NCBI RefSeq assembly: GCF_002278135.3 | Contig: NZ_CP029425.2 | Location: 5,122,001 to 5,186,000 of the forward strand | Direction of reading: 5' to 3' | Length of the DNA stretch: 64,000 nt | Source of the DNA: Bradyrhizobium ottawaense | GTDB taxonomy: Bacteria > Pseudomonadota > Alphaproteobacteria > Rhizobiales > Xanthobacteraceae | Part shown: positions 9,459 through 17,618 of the stretch, in pieces | Position numbering within the stretch: position 1 is the stretch's first letter | Layout of the letters: every line of letters begins with the position of its first letter | Position numbers and translations under genes: made by a program | Notes under the pieces: model-generated | Databases searched by the model: none | Told to the model about the DNA's origin: nothing | The model's input: the letters and a program-made list of their open reading frames with translations, nothing else

Positions 9459-11054
9459 ATGAGTAACCCCGCTGAAAAGCCTGAGGTTGTGGAGCTTCCG
9501 GCCGAGCCGGTGAGCGCTCCATCGGCGAGCAGCCGAAGGGCTGCGGCGCAGCGGGTGCGCGAGGCGCGGGACAAGTTAACGTCGACCAGTGGAACCCGGC
9601 CGGCCTTCGACGCCGAGATGCTGCGCCAATACGCCCAGACGCGGCTGTCGGCTTCCTATGTCGTGATGCTGCTGGTGGTCGCGACCGGCGTGCTGTTCGG
9701 CCTGTGGATGCAGCCGATCCCGGCCGCGGCCTGGACCGCCGGCATGCTCTGCATCCACAGCGCCATGACCCGCAGTTGCCGGCGCTTCCTGACCGAGCCC
9801 GCCTCGCCCGCGGCGACGCGCGCCTGGCGGACGCGCTTCGTCGTGCTCGACCTGCTCTATGGCCTGTGCTGGATGGCGATCCTGATCCATCCCGTGCTCG
9901 ACATGGTCACGGAATCGCTGATGATGTTCCTGATGCTGCTGGTGATCGCAGTGTCGAGCATGCTCGCCGCGAACTTGCCGATCGCAGCCCTTGCCGCCAC
10001 CGCGCCGGTCGCGGTCGCCATGGCGCTGAGCTTCGTGATGACCGGCTCGCTGGACAATTACATCCTGGCCGCGCTCGCGCTCGCCGCCGAAGGCTATTTC
10101 GTGCTGCTGGCGCACCGCCTGCACTCCTCCACCTTCGCCACGCTGGAAGCGCGCGCCGAGAAGGACGCGCTGATCGGCGAGCTCGAACAGGCCAAGGCGA
10201 TCTCGGACGAGGCGCGCCACCGCGCCGAATCCGCCAACGTCGCCAAGTCGCGCTTCCTCGCGCAGATGAGTCACGAGCTGCGCACGCCGCTGAATGCCAT
10301 CCTCGGCTTCTCCGAGGTGATGAAGAGCGAGATCTTTGGCGCGCATGCGGTACCGGTGTACAAGGAGTACTCGGCGGACATCCATAATTCCGGCGTGCAC
10401 CTGCTCAACCTCATCAACGAGATCCTCGACTTGTCGCGGATCGAGGCCGGCCGCTACGAGCTCAACGAAGAAGCGGTGTCGCTGGTCGGCATCGTCGCCG
10501 ACTGCCATCACCTGATGAAGCTGCGCGCCTCCAGCCGCGGCATCACCATCCACGAAGTGTTCGAGCAGGCCATGCCGCGGCTGTGGGCCGACGAGCGCGC
10601 GATCCGCCAGGTCGTGCTCAACCTGCTCTCCAACTCGATCAAGTTCACTCCGCAAGGCGGCGAGATCTGGCTCAAGGCCGGCTGGACCGCCTCGGGCGGA
10701 CAATATCTCTCGGTGCGGGATTCCGGCTCCGGCATTCCCGAGGACGAGATCCCGGTCGTGCTCGCCTCGTTCGGCCAGGGCTCCAACTCGATCAAGTCCG
10801 CCGAACAGGGCGCCGGTCTCGGCCTGCCGATCGCCAAGAATCTGATCGACCTGCATGGCGGCACGTTCACGCTGAAATCGAAGCTGCGCATCGGCACCGA
10901 GGTGATCGTCACCTTCCCGCCGGAGCGCGTGATGAGCGCGCTGGCGCCGCTGTCGGATGATTCCCCGCCGCTCCAGCCGGAGAGTTCCGTACTGCCCGAG
11001 GAGAAGCGCCGGCCGCGCCACAAGCCGATCATGAGCGCAGGTACAGGCTCCTAA
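9459..11054 (+). CDS. Membrane sensor histidine kinase (PdhS/DivJ-like catalytic core)
   Basis: 531 residues if started at MSNPAEKPEV; an alternative ATG lies at 9414. After a charged N-terminus come about five or six transmembrane helices (residues about 65-220), then a short coil, a HisKA domain with His272 in MSHELRTPLNAILGFSEV, and a HATPase domain with N box (LLSNSIKFTPQGG), G1 (DSGSGIPEDEIP) and G2 (GAGLGLPIAKNL). The HisKA sequence is typical of the PleC/DivJ/PdhS group of cell-cycle kinases. No response regulator is adjacent, as is usual for that group. The tail is Pro/Arg-rich. Confidence 0.9.
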   Translation: MSNPAEKPEVVELPAEPVSAPSASSRRAAAQRVREARDKLTSTSGTRPAFDAEMLRQYAQTRLSASYVVMLLVVATGVLFGLWMQPIPAAAWTAGMLCIHSAMTRSCRRFLTEPASPAATRAWRTRFVVLDLLYGLCWMAILIHPVLDMVTESLMMFLMLLVIAVSSMLAANLPIAALAATAPVAVAMALSFVMTGSLDNYILAALALAAEGYFVLLAHRLHSSTFATLEARAEKDALIGELEQAKAISDEARHRAESANVAKSRFLAQMSHELRTPLNAILGFSEVMKSEIFGAHAVPVYKEYSADIHNSGVHLLNLINEILDLSRIEAGRYELNEEAVSLVGIVADCHHLMKLRASSRGITIHEVFEQAMPRLWADERAIRQVVLNLLSNSIKFTPQGGEIWLKAGWTASGGQYLSVRDSGSGIPEDEIPVVLASFGQGSNSIKSAEQGAGLGLPIAKNLIDLHGGTFTLKSKLRIGTEVIVTFPPERVMSALAPLSDDSPPLQPESSVLPEEKRRPRHKPIMSAGTGS

Positions 11055-11098
11055 CCAGATGCTTGCAGACATGCCCGACAATCCCCCACTATGTCCGA

Positions 11099-11302
11099 AT
11101 GAGCAAAGAAACGCCGTGCGTCGCCGTCTGCATGATCGATCCCAGGACCAAGCTGTGCTTCGGCTGCGGCCGGACCTTGCCCGAGATCGCGCGCTGGCAC
11201 GCCATGGAAAGCGCGGACCGGCTCGCGGTCATGGCGCTGTTGCCGGCACGCATGACGGAAGCTGGACTGGCGCCGATCGCGGCATCGCCGAAACGCACCT
11301 GA
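11099..11302 (+). CDS. DUF1289 small cysteine-rich protein
   Basis: 67 residues from ATG at 11099 (MSKETPCVAVCMIDP). Four cysteines in the pattern CVAVC...LCFGCGRT, followed by EIARWHAM, are diagnostic of DUF1289, probably a zinc or Fe-S binding unit. The function is unknown. It lies 45 bp after the kinase and 28 bp before the protease gene and is probably cotranscribed with one or both. Confidence 0.87.
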   Translation: MSKETPCVAVCMIDPRTKLCFGCGRTLPEIARWHAMESADRLAVMALLPARMTEAGLAPIAASPKRT

Positions 11303-11330
11303 CCGGCCTGCTCGCCTGCGGAGGCGCGCG

Positions 11331-11885
11331 ATGATCCGCTTCCTGCTCGTTCTCGTCATGCTTGCAGGCACGGCAGGCGCGGTCGTCGCCTATGGCGACC
11401 CCGAGCAGATCGCGCGCGCCAGCCACAAGGTCTCCCACATTTTTCGCGCGCAGACGGCAACGCCCGCTCCCGCCGTGCAGATCCCACGCGGCCAGGGCGG
11501 CGAATTCGCGCTGCGCGCGAAGATCAACGGCATCGCCGCGCCGATGGTGATCGATACCGGCGCGACGTCGGTGGTGCTGACCTGGGAAACCGCGAAAGCC
11601 ATCGGGCTGCCGCTCGAGATGCTCGAATACGATGTCGACCTCGAAACCGCGGGCGGACATACCAAGGCAGCCCGCCTCACCCTCGACCGTCTCTCCGTCG
11701 GCCATCTCGTCGAAAAATCGGTGCCGGCCCTCGTCGTCCAGCGCGGGCAGATGAAGACCAATTTGCTCGGCATGAGCTTCCTCGACCGCCTGGAGAGCTG
11801 GGGGGTGCGCGCCGACAAGCTGATGCTGACCGGCTATCCCGAGCTTCAGAGCAGCCATCGCCGCTCGCGCACGGCGATGGATTAG
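11331..11885 (+). CDS. TIGR02281-type retropepsin-like aspartic protease, exported or membrane-anchored
   Basis: 184 residues. The N-terminal hydrophobic segment (FLLVLVMLAGTAGAVVAYG) is a signal peptide or anchor. The catalytic motif is IDTGATSVVL with Asp75, preceded by HFALRAKING-like β-strands and followed by TAGGHTKAARLTLDRLSVGH and NLLGMSFLDRL, as in single-lobe clan AA proteases that work as dimers. It probably acts in the periplasm on unknown targets. It converges on dusA with a 5-bp gap. Confidence 0.87.
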   Translation: MIRFLLVLVMLAGTAGAVVAYGDPEQIARASHKVSHIFRAQTATPAPAVQIPRGQGGEFALRAKINGIAAPMVIDTGATSVVLTWETAKAIGLPLEMLEYDVDLETAGGHTKAARLTLDRLSVGHLVEKSVPALVVQRGQMKTNLLGMSFLDRLESWGVRADKLMLTGYPELQSSHRRSRTAMD

Positions 11886-11890
11886 CCGCC

Positions 11891-12883
11891 TTACGCCGCC
11901 TCGGCCGGCGCACGCGCACCGACGCACGCGATCGCATCGCGCAGCACCTCGAGGCCGGCGCCCGCCTTAACCCCCTGCTCGGCCAGATGGCGGCGGAAGG
12001 CCCGCGCGCCGGGCACGGCATGGAATGCGCCGACGAAATGCCGCGTGATCGCGTGCAGCCGCGTGCCGCGCGCAAGCTGCTGCTCGATATAGGGCATCAT
12101 CGCCTCCAGCGCGTCCTGCACGGTCGCGTGCGGGCTCGCCTCGCCGAAGATCTCCTGATCGACGCCGAGCAGCCGCCACGGGTCCTGATAGGCGGCGCGG
12201 CCGAGCATCACGCCGTCGACATGCTCGAGATGCGCTCTCGCTTCGTCGAGGCCTCGAATGCCGCCGTTGATGATGACAGGCACGTCAGGCATCGCGCGCT
12301 TGAGCCGATAGACGCGCTCATAGTCGAGCGGCGGGATGTCGCGGTTCTCCTTCGGAGACAACCCGTTGAGCCAGGCCTTGCGGGCATGCACGATCAGTGC
12401 GTCGCAGCCGGAGGCGACCACCGCGCGCGCAAGCGCATCAAGGGCCACTTCCGGATCCTGGTCGTCGATGCCGATACGGCACTTCACCGTGACGGGAACC
12501 GCGACAGCCCGCTTCATCGCATCGACGCACCGCGCCACCAGCTCTGGCTCCGCCATCAGGCAGGCGCCAAAGCGGCCATCCTTCACGCGGTCCGACGGGC
12601 AGCCGACATTGAGATTGATCTCGTCGTAGCCGAACGCCTCGCCGATCCGCGCAGCCTGCGCCAGCTCGCGCGGATCCGAGCCGCCAAGCTGAAGCGCCAC
12701 GGGATGTTCGCTCACGTCGAACCCAAGCAGCCGCTCCCGGTCGCCATGAATGACGGCGCCCGTCGTCACCATCTCCGTGTAGAGCAGCGCCCGCCGCGTC
12801 AGGTGGCGGTGGAACACCCGGCAGTGCCGGTCGCTCCAATCCATCATGGGGGCTACGGAAAAGCGATAGTCTTGATATTTCAA
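11891..12883 (-). CDS. dusA: tRNA-dihydrouridine(20/20a) synthase DusA
   Basis: 330 residues, complete. FMN-binding TIM barrel: FSVAPMMDWSDRHCRVFHR at the start, NLNVGCPSDRV, catalytic Cys108 in GRFGACLMAEPELV, KCRIGIDDQD, IVHARKAWLNGLSPKENR, and PVIINGGIRG for phosphate binding. It reduces U20/U20a in the tRNA D-loop. The 5' end faces a tyrosine integrase: dusA is a known integration target whose att site lies in its first codons, and the reading frame here remains intact. Confidence 0.96.
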   Translation of the reverse strand: MKYQDYRFSVAPMMDWSDRHCRVFHRHLTRRALLYTEMVTTGAVIHGDRERLLGFDVSEHPVALQLGGSDPRELAQAARIGEAFGYDEINLNVGCPSDRVKDGRFGACLMAEPELVARCVDAMKRAVAVPVTVKCRIGIDDQDPEVALDALARAVVASGCDALIVHARKAWLNGLSPKENRDIPPLDYERVYRLKRAMPDVPVIINGGIRGLDEARAHLEHVDGVMLGRAAYQDPWRLLGVDQEIFGEASPHATVQDALEAMMPYIEQQLARGTRLHAITRHFVGAFHAVPGARAFRRHLAEQGVKAGAGLEVLRDAIACVGARAPAEAA

Positions 12884-12921
12884 TCGTTTATCCTATCCTC
12901 TCAATGGGATGGAAGAAGAAC

Positions 12922-13014
12922 GTGTGCACTCCAAACTAGCCGAAATTGCACACGTTTGTACCCGTTTTGACCTCCCGGTGCACACATAGTGCACACGAAA
13001 GCCGGAGTGCACAC
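12922..13014 (+). repeat. Five iterated TGCACAC repeats upstream of the integrase
   Basis: GTGCACAC occurs at 12978-12985, 12989-12996 and 13007-13014, TTGCACAC at 12946-12953, and the inverted form GTGTGCAC at 12922-12929. All five lie in the gap between dusA and int, ending two bases before the integrase GTG. The layout suits arm-type integrase or excisionase binding sites, or an autoregulatory operator of int. Confidence 0.55.
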
Positions 13015-13016
13015 GC

Positions 13017-14105
13017 GTGGCGACCTTCACTCAATTGGGATCGGGAAACTGGCGCGTCCAAGTCCGCCGCAAGAACCGTTATGTGGCCGAGACTTTCCGG
13101 CGGCGCAAGGACGGCGAAGAATGGGCGCTCGAAATGGAGCGTAACATTGACCGTAATGGATCGCCCAAACCACGCGTTGTGCGGAACGTTCGCACATTTG
13201 GCGATCTGGTTGATCTACACGACGAAGACATGCACGAGGTTGGAAAGCCCCCTCGCCGGTCAAAGGCCGCCGTTATGGCATCGCTTAAGGCTGAGCTCGG
13301 CAGTGTGAAGCTGCCCGCTCTCAATCGAGAGCGTCTGATCGAGTTCGGAAGAAAGCGCGCCAAGCAAGGCGCGGGTCCAGCGACGTTGGCGATCGATATG
13401 TCTTTCATCCGTACGATCATAACGCACGCCGCCGCTGTGCATGGCATCGAGGTTTCAGCCGAGGAAGCCCGCCTCGCGCGCGTCGCGTTGAGCCACCTCA
13501 ATTTGGTCGGAAAGAGCAAGGAGCGTGACCGACGGCCCACGCGAGACGAACTCGACGAGCTAATTGAATACTTTGAGACGAACCGTCGGCAGTTCATACC
13601 GATGGGGCGCATCGTCAGATTTGCCATCGCAACGACATTGCGCCAGGAAGAGATCTGCAAGCCCGAGTGGCCGCTGGTTGACATGAAAAAGAGGCTGGTG
13701 GTCATTCAGGATAGAAAGGACCCGAGGAATAAAGATGGAAATGACCAGAAAGTGCCTTTGCTCAATCTAACGGGCTATGATGCGTGGGAGGTCGTGCTGC
13801 AGCAGCGAATTGTTACTCGAGGCTATGGGCGGGTCTTTCCCCATAACCATAGATCCGTAAGTGCGGCATTCACCCGGGCATGCGATGAACTCAAGATCGA
13901 AGACCTGCACTTTCACGATCTGCGACACGAGGGAACGAGCCGTCTGTTCGAAGCGGGACTTCCAATCGAAAAGGTGGCACTGGTCACCGGCCACAAAGAT
14001 TGGCGGCAGCTCCAGCGCTATACCAATCTCAAGGTTGAAGATCTTCTCAAGCTGCAATACGCACAGCAGCCGTCAATGGAAGAATTTATAAAGATGTTGG
14101 CGTAA
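13017..14105 (+). CDS. int: Tyrosine recombinase/integrase of the dusA-associated type
   Basis: 362 residues from GTG at 13017. The N-terminal part (FTQLGSGNWRVQVRRKNRYV) is the AP2-like arm-binding domain, followed by a core-binding helical region. The catalytic set is visible: Arg209 (ATTLRQEEIC), Lys near 234, His300/Arg303 (HDLRHEG), His326 (VTGHKDW) and nucleophile Tyr335 (QRYTNL). Its position, reading away from the intact dusA 5' end, matches integrases described for dusA-associated islands and prophages. The enzyme appears intact, although the island's far end shows damage. Confidence 0.94.
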   Translation: MATFTQLGSGNWRVQVRRKNRYVAETFRRRKDGEEWALEMERNIDRNGSPKPRVVRNVRTFGDLVDLHDEDMHEVGKPPRRSKAAVMASLKAELGSVKLPALNRERLIEFGRKRAKQGAGPATLAIDMSFIRTIITHAAAVHGIEVSAEEARLARVALSHLNLVGKSKERDRRPTRDELDELIEYFETNRRQFIPMGRIVRFAIATTLRQEEICKPEWPLVDMKKRLVVIQDRKDPRNKDGNDQKVPLLNLTGYDAWEVVLQQRIVTRGYGRVFPHNHRSVSAAFTRACDELKIEDLHFHDLRHEGTSRLFEAGLPIEKVALVTGHKDWRQLQRYTNLKVEDLLKLQYAQQPSMEEFIKMLA

Positions 14106-14266
14106 GCTCCCTCAAATTGAGACGGAGCGACATTCGGCGATACTCAGATTGGAAGTCTTCGAATTTCCGGAGCGTCTTCAAGAGGCGTTCCGACAATTTG
14201 CAGCCTTTTTGCTTGCTGAGATCACTACAGAATTTGCGTTTGTCGGAATGATGTTCGAGTTGGCTG

Positions 14267-14770
14267 TCAACCGGCGGCAGCCACCAGGGCGCAGCCGCAA
14301 TGCCCGCACTTTATCAGTCCAGTGAACGCAAACTCCCGCTTTGAGCCCCTCACTTTCGATGCGTTCCGATCATCCAACATTTCCTGAACGCGCGCCCCGA
14401 GCTCATGCGACACAAGCGGCGTATGCTTGCCCTTGTAGACGCGCTCTTTCCAAACGAAGTCGCCGCTATAGACGCGGTTTCGAAGAATATGGTGTATCCG
14501 GCTCTTTCCGACAGTAGAACCGCTGAGGCGATTGACGAGGCCAGCGCCGCGCGCCTTCACGGTCAATTCCTCAAGAGAGACGCCGCCAGCGGCATACCAG
14601 CCAAACAACTGCGCAACAATCGGTCCAAGGACAGGATCAGGCTCAATGGTCTTGCGGCCGTCAGGCCCTACAACGTTGCGGTAGCCAATAGCAGCCGACG
14701 AAGGCCATATGCCTTGTTCAGCCTTCTCCTGCATGCCCTTCCGGGCTTCCTCTTCGCCGAGAACGTTTGG
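14267..14770 (-). pseudogene. Remnant of a large serine recombinase
   Basis: Only the middle of a serine site-specific recombinase remains. EEEARKGMQEKAEQGIWPS, AIGYRNVVGPDGRKTI, GSTVGKSRIHHILRNRVYSG and the zinc-ribbon start IKCGHCGCALVA are all present. The N-terminal resolvase domain with the catalytic Ser is missing (upstream sequence in the frame is unrelated), and the frame stops just after the first zinc-ribbon cysteines. It is a dead fragment pointing to an earlier mobile element in the island. Confidence 0.78.
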
Positions 14771-15068
14771 CGTTTTGCGAGCGGCGATGCGTAGCCAACA
14801 GACCGAGAATATGCCGCGCTCGCAGCTTGAACAACTCGACAAGATGATCGGCGCGAACTTGCGAAGGCTGTGCCATGCGCGCCGCATGCGGACGCGAAGA
14901 AACCGAGTTCCTGCAGCGCTTCTGGCAGGCTTCCAATTTGGACCGGAGGCCTGATGACCGAGGCTGAACTGTTCAAAAGAGCTAAGAACCGCTTCAACGA
15001 ACGCGACTTGCCGAGCTCGGGCGGAGGAACCACTTGCTTTCTTCGCGTGAACGCGCGGTACTGGGCAC
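14771..15068. other. No intact gene; possible XRE fragment
   Basis: The plus strand at about 14789-14880 encodes LDKMIGANLRRLCHARRM, resembling the first helix of an XRE regulator, but the frame then loses protein-like character. No ribosome binding site is evident. Probably debris between the recombinase remnant and the intact XRE gene. Confidence 0.4.
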
Positions 15069-15434
15069 ATGAAGCACCACGAAACTATGCGTCCTAAGAC
15101 AGGAGCGATCGATAAAATCATTGGCGAGCGCATAAGAGCGCGCCGTATCGCCTTGAGCTGGACTCAGCAGAAACTCGGCGCACTCCTGGATCTCAGTTTC
15201 CAGCAGGTTCAAAAATATGAAAAGGGCGAGAACCCCGTTCCGCCTTCCACGCTGGCGCAGATCGCCCGCGCGATACGGACGGATATTCAGTGGTTTTTTG
15301 GTGCTACCGAGACCGGCGTTACCTCGCATTCGGAGCTTCGCGAGCCGATTGAGGTTACGTCCGCATTCAACCGACTTGGAAACGCAAAGCTGCGGCGAAG
15401 CGCGCTCGCGGTCGTGAAGATATTGGGTAACTAA
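15069..15434 (+). CDS. XRE-family helix-turn-helix regulator
   Basis: 121 residues; an alternative ATG is at 15087. The HTH_3 domain spans about residues 14-70: IIGERIRARRIALSWTQQKLGALLDLSFQQVQKYEKGENPVPPSTLAQIARAI. The C-terminal half, about 50 residues, is probably for dimerisation. Rhizobial XRE proteins of this type often sit on islands and plasmids. It is convergent with the two-gene operon at 15531-19200, so it is not simply that operon's divergent repressor; its target is unknown. Confidence 0.85.
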   Translation: MKHHETMRPKTGAIDKIIGERIRARRIALSWTQQKLGALLDLSFQQVQKYEKGENPVPPSTLAQIARAIRTDIQWFFGATETGVTSHSELREPIEVTSAFNRLGNAKLRRSALAVVKILGN

Positions 15435-15530
15435 CCAATAAACTCGATGTCGCCGGTCGCCCTCGGCTGGCTGTCGGGCAGCGCGCATACGAGGCGCACG
15501 GTGTCGGCTGGCCGACCAATCGCATCAACT

Positions 15531-17618
15531 TTATGTCGCTCGATCATCGGTCCCTGCCGGACGATCAATAAGTCGACGGCAATAGGAATGGGCGAACGAC
15601 GGATCCGCGCGCAACTGAGCGCGTTCCGGTCCGTCCGTCAAAACCGCTTTCCCAAGCATCTCGGCGATCGCGGCCCAACGCGGCGCGATCGGCTCCCAAT
15701 CCTGGTATGCGCCCTTCCAAAGCGCAGCGATAACGCTTAGCAAATGCTCCCTTTCAGGGGACGCGCTGGAGGCGGTCGCCAGGTCAAGAAGGGAAAGCAT
15801 CTGGCACATCTGGAGGGTTTGGCCCCTGCTCGACAAAGGCAACGTTGCCACGCGCCGAAACAATTCCGAGGCAAGTACTTCATGCTTGCTCACGAGCGGG
15901 GGCGAGGACCAAAGTGCAAGCGCGCGGGCGAAATCAGGCAAATCTTCCGCCAATCCCCAAGCTTCTCGCTTAGCGTCGGGAATGGGTAGATGGCCCATCT
16001 GCTGGACGGATTGGGCCGTCAAGGCGAAGTAAAGAGTATCGTTGGGAGTACTTCTCGCCGTGAGGAGGGTGAAAGCAAACGACAGCGCCAGTTCATTCAA
16101 GCCCGCGACCTTGTCCCGCTCTCCCTCGGGCATATTGTCAACAACGGTGAAGGCAAAGCGGCCAGCGCACGCGGCGCGCGCCATGATGGCTTGCCACGCC
16201 TGCGGCTTGCGCCCTGCAATGAAAGGCTGCACGACCAACGCAGTCGCGGCATCAGCAACCCCTTTCACGAGATCACTTGTGCGCTTCCCCGCGCCGCGCT
16301 TGTCATCTGCGTAAAGCAGGATGAGAGACCGCGCCGCCCACGTGGAAAGCGCATCGAATGTGCGTTCGTCCGGATCGAAGTGCTCGATCGAAATCTCGCC
16401 CGGCTCCATCTTGAGGCCTATGAATTCCTTCAACTGGTCGATGTTCTTCTTAAGCAGACTGTTGCGGCTTGCTTGATGGGAAAGCTTCTCAGCAAGGCGG
16501 TGACGCATTTCGGCCGTTCCGGCAAAAATGTTTTCCAGAGCCGCCATCTGGCCCTCAGAAAGACCTTCGCGAGGCCAAGCATGCGCGAGATCGGAGAGCA
16601 TTTTTTCGATCTCGACGAGCACACTCTCATGCCGCTGCGCGCCATGCTCCGTTCTCGCCCGCAGCATACTCACTTCAGCATCTGCATTGTGAGGACCACC
16701 GACCGCCGCCTGGGGATTCTGCTCAACGTATCGCAGGCGTGCGACTTCTCCCTTGCCTCGATCCTCCAACCAGTTACGCTCGTGAACGGCGCGCTTGATC
16801 CACATCCCCGTCATCCAGACAGTATCACTCGCCTCGATGCCGCCTTCTCCCAGCCGTTGCATGCAATCCTGGAAGCTTGGTGGCTCCCGCAACCCCGGAG
16901 GAAACACGACGGCGGCGGCGCCAATACAACAAATCGCAGCATTCCTGCTCCGCAACAGCGGCGCAATCATCGCTTCGCCGTCGAACGGCAAAGCCATCCA
17001 AATCGCCGCGCTTCCAATCGCAGCCAAGCCAGGTTGATTAGGATGCGACTTGATCCAATGGTCAATAACGCGAGGATCAAGCGCCAAAACAATCCGGACC
17101 GAAAATGTCAGGCCGTAACGTCCATCGTGAAGACCGTCCCCGTGCTCCAGACGGTTGACCGCCTCATCGAACGTACCCCAACTAAAATCCGCGCGGGAAA
17201 GCCATTGGGCCATGGCAATCGTGTTGAACTGCACTGGATGACGGAGTTTCGCATCCCTTGCGAATGCCGCGCCAAGGATCTTTTCCAGAGCTACGCGCCT
17301 ACCTAGCAAGCGCAGGGAACGGATCAGCGGCTCTTCGAGGGCGATATGCGATCGGGCCGCGATTTCACCCAAGCCATGTAGCACGTCACCAAGCTCATGC
17401 GGGTCCCTCGGCAGTCGCCTGAGTGCCATTTTGGCCAGCCGCGTGACCAACGCGCCGTCGGCCCTCCAGTGGCCACCGCGCTCTACGTGGATTAACCGGC
17501 ATAGGCGCGCATGAATAAGGACCGTGCGATCAGTCGCGTTGCGGTTGGGTGAAAGTAACCACTTCAACGCCGATCGGACGCTTGGCAATTCCTGCAAAGT
17601 CGGCAGGTTAGCTGGCAT
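15531..17618 (-). CDS. Large helical protein of unknown family, partner of the PLD-like protein
   Basis: 695 residues from ATG at 17618 (MPANLPTLQELPS). This start overlaps the upstream gene's stop by 11 bp, so the two are almost certainly translationally coupled. I do not recognise the family. The protein looks almost entirely helical and Leu/Ala-rich, with repeated amphipathic segments (about 90-300 and 480-650) like an ARM/HEAT-type scaffold. No Walker, nuclease or transmembrane motif is visible. A helix-rich stretch LAEKLSHQASRNSLLKKNIDQL might form a coiled coil. As the second gene of the operon it is probably an obligate partner of the upstream protein. Confidence 0.8.
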   Translation of the reverse strand: MPANLPTLQELPSVRSALKWLLSPNRNATDRTVLIHARLCRLIHVERGGHWRADGALVTRLAKMALRRLPRDPHELGDVLHGLGEIAARSHIALEEPLIRSLRLLGRRVALEKILGAAFARDAKLRHPVQFNTIAMAQWLSRADFSWGTFDEAVNRLEHGDGLHDGRYGLTFSVRIVLALDPRVIDHWIKSHPNQPGLAAIGSAAIWMALPFDGEAMIAPLLRSRNAAICCIGAAAVVFPPGLREPPSFQDCMQRLGEGGIEASDTVWMTGMWIKRAVHERNWLEDRGKGEVARLRYVEQNPQAAVGGPHNADAEVSMLRARTEHGAQRHESVLVEIEKMLSDLAHAWPREGLSEGQMAALENIFAGTAEMRHRLAEKLSHQASRNSLLKKNIDQLKEFIGLKMEPGEISIEHFDPDERTFDALSTWAARSLILLYADDKRGAGKRTSDLVKGVADAATALVVQPFIAGRKPQAWQAIMARAACAGRFAFTVVDNMPEGERDKVAGLNELALSFAFTLLTARSTPNDTLYFALTAQSVQQMGHLPIPDAKREAWGLAEDLPDFARALALWSSPPLVSKHEVLASELFRRVATLPLSSRGQTLQMCQMLSLLDLATASSASPEREHLLSVIAALWKGAYQDWEPIAPRWAAIAEMLGKAVLTDGPERAQLRADPSFAHSYCRRLIDRPAGTDDRAT

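Noticed and set aside
12922..13014. The TGCACAC repeats as a CRISPR or origin iteron array
   Set aside because: Units are only 7-8 bp, irregularly spaced and one is inverted; there is no Cas, Rep or partition gene nearby.
12884..13016. A tRNA gene as the integration site of the island
   Set aside because: No cloverleaf or CCA-type 3' end is visible between dusA and int; the dusA 5' end explains the site better.
15990..17306. A 438-codon plus-strand frame opposite the 695-residue helical protein
   Set aside because: The minus-strand gene is translationally coupled to its neighbour and has consistent protein-like composition; the plus frame does not.
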